Notes: a model not told the origin generated them from the letters alone. A stretch of 27,495 nt of DNA from CAZJFC01 sp964545245 (GCA_964545245.1 CAZJFC010000022.1:1-27495), one strand, 5' to 3'; shown: positions 7,520-15,972, counted from the stretch's first letter. Program-made: numbers and translations.

Positions 7520-7872
7520 GGTTATGTATATAAGTTCCTATCAGAAACCATATACTTGGTCGCGCTTCAGCCTGATTGCGGGTTACTCATTTTATCAGCC
7601 ATCATAATTGCCAGAATTCTCTTGTAGGTTGTCCGGCCATCAGTTAGCATTATCAGCGGGATGGCAACTCCATCCCGGGGCGTGATAACCCCTTATAACC
7701 GACGGCCAGTATGACCGTTATTCATACTCCTCGCTATGGCGGGGAGGCATTAGCGCATGTTCAGGACCGCCATTAATTTGGCGGCCAAAGGCTAATGCGA
7801 ACCTTGTCGGTTATAGGTTTTATCAACTCCCCGCCACCCGCAGGTGGCACTTTTCCAGCAGGGGAGTGCTTA
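7520..7872 (+). ncRNA. Highly structured leader RNA candidate with Shine-Dalgarno-hiding stem
   Basis: There is no gene in this 350-base gap, but it holds nested perfect stems. TTATCA (7650-7655)/TGATAA (7683-7688) encloses an 8-bp hairpin CGGGATGG-CAACT-CCATCCCG. A 10-bp stem, TATAACCGAC (7694-7703)/GTCGGTTATA (7806-7815), encloses three arms: AGTATGA/TCATACT (7708-7728), CCTCGC/GCGGGG (7729-7744), and GCATTAGC/GCTAATGC (7747-7798) capped by CCGCCA/TGGCGG. A final stem, ACTCCCC (7826-7832)/GGGGAGT (7861-7867), contains the ribosome-binding site of the next gene. This resembles an aptamer plus expression platform. It matches no riboswitch or housekeeping RNA I know. A folded mobile repeat is the main alternative. 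Confidence 0.55.
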
Positions 7873-8841
7873 ATGAATGTTTTGGTAAGAAGGCTGTTAC
7901 CCGCAGAATTATTGTGTTTAACCGCCTTGTGCATGGTTCTGTTTTTACATTTTGTGTATGGCTACAGGTTTGGTATTGGAGGGAATCCAGAAAAACTAAT
8001 CGTGCTCCACGAATCGGTTAGTTTCTGGTTCTTAGTGTTACTGGCTATCATAGGAAAGCAGGCTGTAAAGCAACATATGAATGCTAAAACCTGTATAGCC
8101 TATATCCTGTTCTACTTGCGTATGCTTATTTGCTGCGGCGCCGCTACTTATTTTATGATGGTAATGAAATGGTGGGCGCATCATGGGGAGTTATGGGATG
8201 GCTACTTGCTGCAAACAGACCTCCAGCTTGCCGGGATTGTGGATTTATTACGTTCAGCAGCCGACCTGCTTAATTTTAAGCCGGATATATATTTTTATAT
8301 TTATGCTGCATGCTTTGTTGTTACTTACGCCTATGCAGGGCTGGCTTTGGGAAAGCATGAACTGGAAAAAAGCATTACACTGGTGATTGCAATCATGTTA
8401 ATTGGCGGTGGTGGATATATGCTCATGCCGGCTTATGGCCCATTGGTCTATGAACGTGTAATGTTGGAAGAGGTGCAGTCAGAAATGATAAAAATCACTG
8501 ATGGTTACCGCAGGTGGGAATATGACATTCCTTATGATGATACTTTGGTCGCGGTGCTTGGCGCTATGCCCTCGTTACATGTCGCGCATAGTCTGGCACT
8601 GACAATTTACGCCATACGGCTTAAGGCAATATTGGCGCTGTTCTATGTACCGGCACTAGCTCTTATCTGCATCTATGCCTCTGCTACACGGTTCCATTAT
8701 ATCGCTGATATGGTAGGCGGCATTATAGTGGCGGGGTTGGCTTTGCTGGTGACGGAAGTTTTGTTCAGGCTGCGCGTCCGGCATGGGGCGGAGCTAAACA
8801 AAACTGAACGGGTCGATATCAACGCGGGTTTTAATGCCTGA
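7873..8841 (+). CDS. PAP2-superfamily membrane phosphatase/phosphotransferase (PAP2_3, Aur1/Ipt1-like)
   Basis: The 322-residue protein has several hydrophobic segments. It carries the two C-terminal PAP2 signatures: GAMPSLHVAHSL (motif 2 with the PSLH histidine) and RFHYIADMVGGI (motif 3 with HY..D). The spacing fits the PAP2_3 group, which includes inositol-phosphoceramide synthase-like enzymes; the likely role is phosphate or phospho-headgroup transfer on membrane lipids. ATG 7873 is chosen because GGGGAG lies at 7861-7866 and the upstream extension is repeat-like (INSPPPAGGTFPAG). The last 48 bases overlap the 3' end of priA on the other strand. The preceding structured leader may control translation. 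Substrate is unknown. Confidence 0.75.
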   Translation: MNVLVRRLLPAELLCLTALCMVLFLHFVYGYRFGIGGNPEKLIVLHESVSFWFLVLLAIIGKQAVKQHMNAKTCIAYILFYLRMLICCGAATYFMMVMKWWAHHGELWDGYLLQTDLQLAGIVDLLRSAADLLNFKPDIYFYIYAACFVVTYAYAGLALGKHELEKSITLVIAIMLIGGGGYMLMPAYGPLVYERVMLEEVQSEMIKITDGYRRWEYDIPYDDTLVAVLGAMPSLHVAHSLALTIYAIRLKAILALFYVPALALICIYASATRFHYIADMVGGIIVAGLALLVTEVLFRLRVRHGAELNKTERVDINAGFNA

Positions 8842-11148
8842 CGGGGTTTTGTGGCGCGCCAGCAATGCCTTGATATATCTCTGGATGTTGAACTTTTTTG
8901 GCGCTTTCACGATGAGCCTGTAGCGGTATTCGCCGCGCAGGAAGCTAAGCGGCGCGGGGGCGGGGCCGAGCAGGGTGACGTCCGTCGCGTGCGGGGCGGA
9001 AAGGGAAATATCGGTGATGAACTTCCGCGCGGCTTTTTCGTTTTTGGAACTAACCACAATACTGGCCAGTCGGCCAAAAGGAGGCATTGAAAAACGCTGC
9101 CGCGCAATCAGCTCGCGCTCGATGAACTCGTCGCGTTTCTGCTGCGCTATCGCCTGCATCACGAGGTTGTCGGGGTTGTAGGTCTGCACGATAACGCGGC
9201 CGATATCCGCCTCGCGCCCGGCGCGGCCTGAAACCTGATGGAGAATTTGATAGGTGCGTTCCATCGCGCGTAAGTCGCCGCCTTCAAGGCCGAGGTCGGC
9301 ATCCACCACGCCGACGAGGGAAAGCTTGGGGAAGTGGTGGCCTTTGGCTATCATCTGCGTGCCGATTAAAATGTCGATATCGTGGGTTATCATGCGGTTC
9401 ACAATCTCGTCGGCGGATTTTGGCGAATCGGAGGCCATCACCTCCACGCGGGCGGTGGGGAAATATTCCATGACTTCCTCTTTCAGCCGCTCAACGCCGG
9501 GGCCGCAGGCATGGAGTTTGTCCTCCACTTTGCACTCCGGGCATTCTTTCGGGATGGCTGCCTGATGGCCGCAATGGTGGCATTCCAGCCTTTCGCCGAA
9601 TTTATGCGTGACCAGCCATGCGCTGCAATTAGGGCATTGGAAACGGTAACCGCAGGCGCGGCACAGCAAAAGCGGGGCATAGCCGCGGCGGTTGAGGAAC
9701 AGGATGGATTGCAGGTTTTTATTTAAGCCATGCGTGAGCAATTCGCGCAGTTTGGCGGAAATGAAATGGTCGCTTTTGAGCTTCTCGCGCCGCATATCGA
9801 CGATCTCGATATCGGGCATGGTCGCGCCGCCATAACGTTCCGGCAGGTGCAGCAGCTCATATTTGCCTTCGTTGAGGTTATTCACGGTTTCCACCGATGG
9901 GGTGGCGGAAACCAGCACCACCGGGATGTGCTCAAGAGAAGCGCGCACAACGGCCATATCGCGCCCGTGGTAGATAACGCCTTCCTCCTGCTTGTAGGAC
10001 TGGTCGTGCTCCTCATCGACGACTATGAGCGCAAGGTTGCGGAAGGGCAAAAACAGCGCTGAGCGCGCGCCTACGACAACGCGGCAAGCCCCAAGCGCGA
10101 CATCGAGCCAGGTTTCGCGGCGCTGTTTCGGTGTGCGGTCGGAATGCCAGATTCCCGGCTCAAACCCGAAACGCTTTTTAAAACGCGAAAGCCATTGGTG
10201 CGAAAGCGCGATTTCGGGGAGCATGACGAGGACTTGTTTTCCTTCCGCAAGCGCTTCGTCAATTGCCTCAAAATAAACCTCGGTCTTGCCGGAGCCGGTG
10301 ACACCATCAAGCACTGTGGGCGCGAATTTTGCCGTTTTTACTTTGTCACGCAAAATTCCGGCTGCTTCTGATTGCGGGGCGGATAAGGTGGTAATATTCC
10401 CCCCTTGAGGGGGAGTAGAACCAGCTTCGCTGGTTCGGTGGGGGGATGATTCTAATGTTGCAAGTATCCTTGTTAAAATGCCATCTATATTCGTGTCGAT
10501 TTCATTATTCCAGAAACGAAGGATTCTGAAGCCTTTGCTGCACAACTCCTCATCCCGTATTCTGTCATATTCGCTTTCGTTATGCTGTCCTCCGTCAACT
10601 TCGATAACCAGTTTTTTTTCCGGATTATAGAAATCGGCTATATAGTTTTCGATTGGTTGCTGGCGGCGGAATTTGTAACCCAGTTGGTTGTTATTAAGTT
10701 TTTGCCAGAGCTTTTGTTCCCATGGAGTGGGCGTTTTTCGCATTTCCTGGGCATGGTTGGTTAGGGTGGGGCTATAACCCCTTTCCCCCCACGGTTTTGC
10801 CGATGGCAAAACCCGCTCCCCCTCAAGGGGGGAGCTGAGGTCTTTTTTGGTGAATTTTATGCTTATCACCATTTTTAGCGCCATGCCTAGCGGGGTCATG
10901 TTGTATTCGGCTACCCATTCGATGAACTTTACCAGTTCTTTTTTGAGCGGGGGGAGGGGGAGTTTGCCGATAACCGGTTTTATCTTGCTGGCGGGAATTT
11001 CGGCTTCGGCCTTTTTCCAGACTACGCTGGTTTCCTCGCCGCTGCGGAAGGGAACCCTTACGAAGTCGCCCACTGCAAGTTCCTCGCCGGAAGTGTAGTC
11101 AAACGGCTCATCAACATTGATTGGCAGGAGGATTTTATAATTCTGCAT
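8794..11148 (-). CDS. priA: Primosomal helicase PriA with an in-frame DUF559 endonuclease domain
   Basis: PriA restarts stalled replication forks. The product has 784 residues. Residues 1-103 form the 3'-DNA-end-binding domain, about 104-252 a DUF559 insertion, and about 255-784 the helicase. Helicase motifs are complete: GVTGSGKTE (Walker A, K288), VVDEEHDQS, SATPS, and the Zn-binding cysteine cluster LCRACGYRFQCPNC...CHHC...CPEC, then GTQMIAKGHHFP and SGRAGR. The insertion contains TPWEQKLWQKL, GYKFRRQ, ADFYNPEKKLVIEVDGGQH (D172, E183, D185, H189), typical of the Vsr-like DUF559 fold. Without it the protein would be near 640 aa, close to the compact Rickettsia-type PriA with no winged-helix domain. 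The frame is open throughout. Confidence 0.95.
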   Translation of the reverse strand: MQNYKILLPINVDEPFDYTSGEELAVGDFVRVPFRSGEETSVVWKKAEAEIPASKIKPVIGKLPLPPLKKELVKFIEWVAEYNMTPLGMALKMVISIKFTKKDLSSPLEGERVLPSAKPWGERGYSPTLTNHAQEMRKTPTPWEQKLWQKLNNNQLGYKFRRQQPIENYIADFYNPEKKLVIEVDGGQHNESEYDRIRDEELCSKGFRILRFWNNEIDTNIDGILTRILATLESSPHRTSEAGSTPPQGGNITTLSAPQSEAAGILRDKVKTAKFAPTVLDGVTGSGKTEVYFEAIDEALAEGKQVLVMLPEIALSHQWLSRFKKRFGFEPGIWHSDRTPKQRRETWLDVALGACRVVVGARSALFLPFRNLALIVVDEEHDQSYKQEEGVIYHGRDMAVVRASLEHIPVVLVSATPSVETVNNLNEGKYELLHLPERYGGATMPDIEIVDMRREKLKSDHFISAKLRELLTHGLNKNLQSILFLNRRGYAPLLLCRACGYRFQCPNCSAWLVTHKFGERLECHHCGHQAAIPKECPECKVEDKLHACGPGVERLKEEVMEYFPTARVEVMASDSPKSADEIVNRMITHDIDILIGTQMIAKGHHFPKLSLVGVVDADLGLEGGDLRAMERTYQILHQVSGRAGREADIGRVIVQTYNPDNLVMQAIAQQKRDEFIERELIARQRFSMPPFGRLASIVVSSKNEKAARKFITDISLSAPHATDVTLLGPAPAPLSFLRGEYRYRLIVKAPKKFNIQRYIKALLARHKTPSGIKTRVDIDPFSFV
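10399..10832 (-). mobile_element. DUF559-carrying insertion in priA bounded by inverted repeats
   Basis: CCCCCCTTGAGGGGGAG at 10399-10415 is an exact 17-nt inverted copy of 10816-10832. Inside each end comes a stem-loop (10419-10435, 7 bp; 10793-10813, 9 bp) and then an inverted 8-mer GTGGGGGG/CCCCCCAC (10438-10445 and 10785-10792). Each end is thus a composite repeat of about 47 nt. Between them lies a DUF559 frame (about 10450-10743; internal Met136 could start a free protein). The unit is in frame with priA. No clear target-site duplication is seen. Confidence 0.75.
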
Positions 11149-11214
11149 TTGGTGATATTAATCGAAAATCCCAAGCGGGATATAGCAAAATTGCCAATTC
11201 TTGAGACTCTTTCC

Positions 11215-11274
11215 TGTCATTCCCGCGCAGGCGGGAATCTTGGGCTTAAGACCCCCGCCTGCGCGGGGGTGACA
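11215..11274. repeat. Dispersed TGTCATTCCCG...CGGGGGTGACA element, copy 2
   Basis: It is a close reverse-complement match to 6052-6110: two GC hairpins (TTCCCGCGCAGGCGGGAA and CCCCCGCCTGCGCGGGGG) within TGTCA/TGACA ends. It lies between priA and the L,D-transpeptidase gene. A 13-nt direct repeat AAAATTGCCAATT occurs on both sides (about 11188-11200 and 11290-11302), but 14-15 bases away from the element ends. Confidence 0.8.
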
Positions 11275-11385
11275 GGTAACTCCGTCCGTAAAATTGCCAA
11301 TTTGCCCCAGCTTGAATATAATGCGGGAAAGTTGCGCATGATTAATTGGAATTAATGGAAAACTTATCAAATTCAATGCTATAAG

Positions 11386-13047
11386 ATGACAATGTTCAAG
11401 ATGGTATCTGTTGTTAAGTTTGTTGTTGTGCTGGCGCTTTTTGTGGCTCCGCTTGCCGGGTATGCTGCGCCGAAAACGCTGCCTGAGCTTTATAACGAAA
11501 AGGGTTTGACCGATGAGGGGGAGGTTGCGCTTAAAATCCTGCGCGGGGCGGGTGAGCACGGGATCGAACCGGAAAGATATGGGGTTAAGGAGCTTGATAA
11601 TTTGCGCTCTGCAAGGGAAGGAATAACGCCGGAGGAAGTGCAGGAAATCAACCAAAGAGCCTTGAAATCACTCGCGCTTTACCTGATGGATTTGCGCTAT
11701 GGAATTGTTGAAGCGCCCACGCGGCTTGAGAAAATTGGTAGTGATGAACGTGGAAAATATCGCGATGGGCTTACCGAAACCATGCGTGACCTGGTCGATG
11801 ATGAAAATTATGAAAAACCGCTGGATAAGTTCATCGGCAAACAGCTTGGGGATAAAGCAAAGGAGTATAACAATTTACGTAATATGCTGGGTTATTACCG
11901 CATGCTGCAAGAGATGGACATTGTCGCAAAAGTTCCGCCAACCCGTAAAATCAGCCCCGGCGAAAACGATGGTAACATTCCGCTCATCCGCAAGAATATA
12001 ATGATTTTTTACAGCCTCAACTCCGAAACCATTGTACCGAAAATCAATGAGGAAAAGGTTTATGATAAAAATACGGTGGCGATGGTAAAAAAATTCCAGC
12101 GCCTCAACGGGCTGGAGGAAGACGGCATCATCAGTAAGCAAACCGTGGATAAAATAAACAGCTATCTGCCTGATGCGATCGGGCAGATAAAATTCAGTAT
12201 GGACAAGCTGCGCGGTGAAAACTTCCCCGAAAAAGGCCGCGCGATCGTGGTGAACATCCCGGAATACAAGCTTTATGCTCTGAATGATGGTAAAGCGGAA
12301 TTCGAGATGAATGTGATTGTCGGCAAGCAGGGCAGGGAAACCCCGGAGATGGAAAACCATGTTGAGAGTATCGTCCTCAATCCGGAATGGACACCTACGC
12401 AGAGGATTCTGGATAAGGATTTATTGCCTAAAATCAGGAATGACAGCAGTTACCTGACCAAAGGCGGGTACACAATCACATGGCTTGAAACCAACGAGGT
12501 TATTTCGCCGGAAGAATATGCAGAGGTGGATTGGGAGGTGGTTTCACCGTCGCAAATCAAGGTGCGGCAGCGCGCCGGAAGCCAGAACTCGCTGGGCAGG
12601 GTGAAGTTTTCGCTGCCGAATTCCGACGCTATATACCTGCATGATACAAACTCGCCGGGGTTGTTTAAAAAGAGTTTCCGCGCCCTAAGCGCCGGGTGCG
12701 TGAGGGTGGAGGAACCGATCAGGCTGGCTGAGTTCATTCTGCGCGACCAGAAGATTTCCGGGGAGGAGGTGAGTGAAAAAATCTCGACGCGCCGCTTCCA
12801 AATTTTACCGACTGAGCAGGTGAAGGTTTTCCTTACTTACCGCACGGCATGGATGGATAAGGATAACAACATCAATTTACGCAATGATATTTATTATAAG
12901 AACCGCCGTTTCGTACGGGAAAACGCAAGGTCAAAACTGCTTGATTCGGGAGCGCTTGCTGAAATCCTATCTTCCGACCCAGCGGCGGACAGGCCCGGTG
13001 TCAAGGTGGACAAACTTGCTGGCAGTATAAACCCCGGCACCCCCTAG
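11386..13047 (+). CDS. L,D-transpeptidase, YcbB/LdtD type
   Basis: The enzyme cross-links peptidoglycan (3-3 links) or attaches proteins to it in the periplasm. The 553 residues comprise a signal peptide (VVKFVVVLALFVAPLAGYAA), a scaffold region (about 30-200), a peptidoglycan-binding domain (about 225-262, NTVAMVKKFQRLNGLEEDGI), and the YkuD catalytic domain (about 282-465). The active site has H419 (LHDTNS) and C438 in LSAGCVR. The length and domain order match the large YcbB group. ATG 11386 and ATG 11392 are both possible; TATAAG at 11380-11385 preceded by TG fits an extended -10 whose transcript would begin at or near ATG 11392. The 3' end overlaps the DUF882 gene by 81 bases. Confidence 0.9.
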   Translation: MTMFKMVSVVKFVVVLALFVAPLAGYAAPKTLPELYNEKGLTDEGEVALKILRGAGEHGIEPERYGVKELDNLRSAREGITPEEVQEINQRALKSLALYLMDLRYGIVEAPTRLEKIGSDERGKYRDGLTETMRDLVDDENYEKPLDKFIGKQLGDKAKEYNNLRNMLGYYRMLQEMDIVAKVPPTRKISPGENDGNIPLIRKNIMIFYSLNSETIVPKINEEKVYDKNTVAMVKKFQRLNGLEEDGIISKQTVDKINSYLPDAIGQIKFSMDKLRGENFPEKGRAIVVNIPEYKLYALNDGKAEFEMNVIVGKQGRETPEMENHVESIVLNPEWTPTQRILDKDLLPKIRNDSSYLTKGGYTITWLETNEVISPEEYAEVDWEVVSPSQIKVRQRAGSQNSLGRVKFSLPNSDAIYLHDTNSPGLFKKSFRALSAGCVRVEEPIRLAEFILRDQKISGEEVSEKISTRRFQILPTEQVKVFLTYRTAWMDKDNNINLRNDIYYKNRRFVRENARSKLLDSGALAEILSSDPAADRPGVKVDKLAGSINPGTP

Positions 13048-13515
13048 TTCTTTCTCGACCAGCACCTCGTGGACGGTTTTGACCGGAACGCCGCTGATAT
13101 TGAGGTCAATCGCCATGCCCTTTGTGTGGTAGCTCTGCCGCGCAACCCCGCGTGAGCGGTTGGCGAGCATATCGTTGGTTTCCGGCGAGCGGTAGCCGGA
13201 GATGATCTCAATCGTGCGTCCGGTGCCGAAATAGCTGTTGAGGAAGTAGATATGGTCAAACAGGCGCGGATCCAGCTCGCCGACCTTGCCGGTGCGGTGG
13301 TCGCGGAAAAAATGGTTTGCTTCATCGAGCGCGGAGAGGAAATATTCGTCATCATTGCGGTAACGCAGGGAGATTCTTTCGCCGGTGTGGAGGTTGTAGA
13401 ATTTAAGCGGGTTGTAATCGCTGCGTATTGAGGCGCGGGCAGGGATGAACGGTGCGGCCGTACATGCTGCAACTGCGGCGCTTCCGATAACAAACTGGCG
13501 GCGGTTCAGTTTCAT
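12967..13515 (-). CDS. DUF882/M15-like peptidoglycan peptidase family, Tat-exported (YcbK-like)
   Basis: ATG 13515 gives 182 residues starting MKLNRRQFVIGSAAVAACTAAP, a clear twin-arginine signal (RRQFVIG). The rest matches DUF882/YcbK: YRSPETNDML, SYHTKGMAIDLNI and VHLDTGPVRRW supply the His, Asp and His expected for a zinc site of the M15/LAS type. Family members are thought to cleave or bind peptidoglycan peptides; Tat export would allow cytoplasmic folding. An upstream TTG (13521) is less likely. It converges with, and overlaps, the L,D-transpeptidase gene, which acts in the same compartment. E. coli ycbB and ycbK are likewise neighbours. Confidence 0.88.
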   Translation of the reverse strand: MKLNRRQFVIGSAAVAACTAAPFIPARASIRSDYNPLKFYNLHTGERISLRYRNDDEYFLSALDEANHFFRDHRTGKVGELDPRLFDHIYFLNSYFGTGRTIEIISGYRSPETNDMLANRSRGVARQSYHTKGMAIDLNISGVPVKTVHEVLVEKELGGAGVYTASKFVHLDTGPVRRWVGR

Positions 13516-13569
13516 AGGCAATCTTTTAACGGCTTGAGGGGCCGGTGTAAAGTGTTAAAAGGGTGGTCG

Positions 13570-13696
13570 TATGTCGTAAGTCGTAAGAGCCACCCCCCTT
13601 ATTTCCCCCCTGATAGGGGGGAGAATATTAAGCCCTCTCCTATTAGGAGAGGGATGGGGTGAGGTGCTACAAAGTGAGATAGCGCCGCACGGGGGC
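13570..13696. repeat. Repeat cluster between spoT and the DUF882 gene, with hairpin element copy B
   Basis: Three GTCGTAAG-like units (13568-13587) are followed by CCCCCC hairpins (13602-13621). Next comes CCCTCTCC-TATT-AGGAGAGGG plus ATGGGGTGAGGTG (13633-13666), 33/34 identical to 413-446, and the 17-mer TAGCGCCGCACGGGGGC (13680-13696). The last base is two bases from the spoT stop codon. This copy lacks the 80-base palindrome present at 451-530. The hairpins could serve as a terminator region for spoT. Confidence 0.8.
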
Positions 13697-13698
13697 AA

Positions 13699-15876
13699 TT
13701 AAATATTATATCTTTCCACAGAATGAATTACTGGTTTGCTGCGCAGTGAGGCCATTATGGCGCTTAGATGGCTTACACCGTTCACGCCGATATCGACGAT
13801 GATCTCAAAGAAATCCTGTGAGCGGTTGATGATCTTGAAATTGGTGATATTGCCCTTCTCCTTGGCGATTGCTTCGGTAAGAATGGCGAACGCGCCGGTT
13901 TCATGCGAGATGATGATTTTAAGGCGGCCTGTGTGGGAGTCGGTCTGGTCACCCACATTGTTCCACGAAACCTCGATCCAGCGCTCCGGTGTATCGGCGA
14001 AATTCTCCAGCGTTTCGCAGTCCGAAGTGTGGATGGTGACGCCTTTGCCGGTGGTGATGATGCCAACTATCTTATCGCCGGGAAGCGGGTGGCAGCAACC
14101 GGCGTAATGCACCGCCATGCCGGGGATAAGTCCCTTGATGGGGATGGCATTCTTCGGCTGTTTTTCCTTGCTGCGGCGGAAGAACAGGAAGTTGCGTTTC
14201 CTGTGTGCAGCGGTGGAAGCGGCGGCTTTGGTTATATGCTCAGGGTAAACTGCTTTTAGCACCTGAAGGCGGGTTACCAGCCCTTCACCAACCTCGGCGA
14301 TTACGTCTTCAACGGTGCGTTTGTTAAGTTTCTTCACGTGCTGGGCGAGCAGGGATTCATTGAAATCATAGCCTTCCTGCGAGAAGAATTTAATGAGTAT
14401 CTCGCGCCCAAGGCTGAGATATTGCTGGCGCTGCTGGGTGCGGACATAACGGCGTATCTCGGCGCGGGCTTTGCCGGTGACGGCGAAACGCTCCCATTCC
14501 GGGGAGGGGGTCTGCGTTTTGCTGCGGATGATGTCTACCTGGTCGCCATTCTCAAGGTGGTGCTTGAGCGGGACGATGCGCCCGTTCACCTTCGCGCCGG
14601 TGCAGGTGAAGCCGACATCGGAGTGGACGGCGAAGGCGAAGTCGATAGGTGTCGCGCCTTTCGGCAGGGCGATCAAATCACCTTTCGGGGTGAAGCAGAA
14701 TACCTGGTCGTGGTACATTTCAAGCCGGGTGTTCTCAAGGAATTCTTCCGGGTTTGAGGAGTGCGAAAGGATGTCGAGCAACTCGCGTATCCAGCGGTAT
14801 TGCTTGCCTTCCGTGCCGAAGCGGTGGTTTTGTTTGTATGTCCAGTGAGAAGCCACCCCAAGCTCGGCGATGTCGTGCATTTCATGGGTGCGTATCTGGA
14901 TTTCTATCGGCTGGTTTTCCGGCCCCATGATGGTGGTATGGAGCGACTGGTAGCCGTTGGATTTGGGGGTGGAGATGAAATCGCGGAAACGGTCAGGGAT
15001 AACGTGGTAGCTGGAGTGGAGAACGCCGAGCACGTGGTAACAATCCGCCACGGTTTCGACAAAAACCCGGAAGGCGACAATATCGGCAAGCTGCTCGAAT
15101 GAGATGTTTTTGCGCTGCATCTTGTTCCAGATGGAGGCGGGTTTTTTCTCGCGGCCTGTGATTTCGGCCTTGATGCCTGCTTCTTCAAGTTTTCCGCTGA
15201 TTTCGTTGATGGTGCGGGTAACGCCTTCCTCGCCTTTTTCGCGCAGGAATTTCAGGCGGTTCATGATGGATTCGCGCACTTCAGGGTAAAGGATAGCGAA
15301 GCAGATATCCTGCAATTCATCTTTCACCTGCTGCATCCCGATGCGTTCGGCAAGCGGGGCGTAAATGTCCATGGTTTCCTGCGCGATGCGTTTTTGCTTG
15401 TCGGGGCGCATATGCTCAAGCGTGCGCATATTGTGCAAACGGTCGGCCAGCTTTACCAGCAACACGCGGATATCTTCCGACATCGCAACCAGAAGTTTGC
15501 GGAAGTTTTCAGCCTGTTTGACCTTCTCGCCCTCGCTTTTCAGCTCAAGCTTGGTGAGCTTGGTCACGCCGTCCACCAGCTTTGCCACATCGTCGCTGAA
15601 TTCGCGTTCAAGGTCTTCAAGGGTTGCGTCGGTATCTTCCACTGTGTCATGGAGCAGGGCGGTGATGACGCTGGAATCATCGATTTTGAATTCGGTCAGG
15701 ATTATCGCAACCTCGATCGGGTGGGTGAAATATGGGTCGCCGGAAGCGCGTTTCTGTTCCCCATGCGCCTTTTCCCCGAAAACCAGGGCTTTTTTGATAA
15801 GCTCAAGGTTAGCGTCTTTGTTGTATGCCTGAACTTTTTCAAGCAATTCTGCCGATAATTCCTTAATCGTGGGCAT
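13699..15876 (-). CDS. spoT: Bifunctional (p)ppGpp synthetase/hydrolase, Rsh/SpoT type
   Basis: It makes and degrades the stringent-response alarmone ppGpp. The 725 residues contain an intact hydrolase HD domain (HP at 52-53, LLHDTVED with H76-D77 and E80-D81, later KLADRLHNMRTL), the synthetase domain (about 235-345, with YHVIPDRFRDFISTPKSNGYQSLHTT), a TGS domain (about 385-450, VFCFTPKGDLIALPKGATPIDFAFAVHS), and a C-terminal ACT domain (about 650-725). Such proteins are the sole long RSH in most alphaproteobacteria. In many of them rpoZ lies directly upstream; here two opposite-strand genes (15973-17576) separate rpoZ from it. The start is ATG 15876. Confidence 0.96.
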   Translation of the reverse strand: MPTIKELSAELLEKVQAYNKDANLELIKKALVFGEKAHGEQKRASGDPYFTHPIEVAIILTEFKIDDSSVITALLHDTVEDTDATLEDLEREFSDDVAKLVDGVTKLTKLELKSEGEKVKQAENFRKLLVAMSEDIRVLLVKLADRLHNMRTLEHMRPDKQKRIAQETMDIYAPLAERIGMQQVKDELQDICFAILYPEVRESIMNRLKFLREKGEEGVTRTINEISGKLEEAGIKAEITGREKKPASIWNKMQRKNISFEQLADIVAFRVFVETVADCYHVLGVLHSSYHVIPDRFRDFISTPKSNGYQSLHTTIMGPENQPIEIQIRTHEMHDIAELGVASHWTYKQNHRFGTEGKQYRWIRELLDILSHSSNPEEFLENTRLEMYHDQVFCFTPKGDLIALPKGATPIDFAFAVHSDVGFTCTGAKVNGRIVPLKHHLENGDQVDIIRSKTQTPSPEWERFAVTGKARAEIRRYVRTQQRQQYLSLGREILIKFFSQEGYDFNESLLAQHVKKLNKRTVEDVIAEVGEGLVTRLQVLKAVYPEHITKAAASTAAHRKRNFLFFRRSKEKQPKNAIPIKGLIPGMAVHYAGCCHPLPGDKIVGIITTGKGVTIHTSDCETLENFADTPERWIEVSWNNVGDQTDSHTGRLKIIISHETGAFAILTEAIAKEKGNITNFKIINRSQDFFEIIVDIGVNGVSHLSAIMASLRSKPVIHSVERYNI

Positions 15877-15937
15877 TCTTCAATATTAGCTGATTTAAAA
15901 CCATTTTCTAGTTTTCCTTAATTTATCCCAATCCTGC

Positions 15938-15966
15938 TTGGCAAAATTCAGGCGGGGGATTATAAA
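15938..15966 (+). promoter_or_regulatory. Promoter of the VOC gene, leaderless arrangement
   Basis: TTGGCA (15938-15943) and TATAAA (15961-15966) are separated by 17 bp. The start codon ATG 15973 begins seven bases after the -10 box, where transcription should begin. No Shine-Dalgarno sequence is present, so the mRNA would be leaderless. Confidence 0.65.
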
Positions 15967-15972
15967 TGTAAC

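Noticed and set aside
7693..7818. Resemblance of CTCCTCGC and GCGAA segments in the structured leader to an HDV-like ribozyme
   Set aside because: I could not assign the nested double-pseudoknot pairings (P1 and P1.1); the paired arms fit a simple four-way junction instead.
7620..7820. Possible tmRNA, RNase P RNA, 6S RNA, SRP RNA or integron attC site
   Set aside because: None of the conserved cores (for example GAGGAAAGTCC, an ssrA tag frame, or RYYYAAC/GTTRRRY attC ends) is present.
11188..11302. Direct repeat AAAATTGCCAATT on both sides of the element at 11215-11274 as a target duplication
   Set aside because: The copies are 14-15 bases away from the element ends, so they do not fit a normal target-site duplication; kept only as a note.
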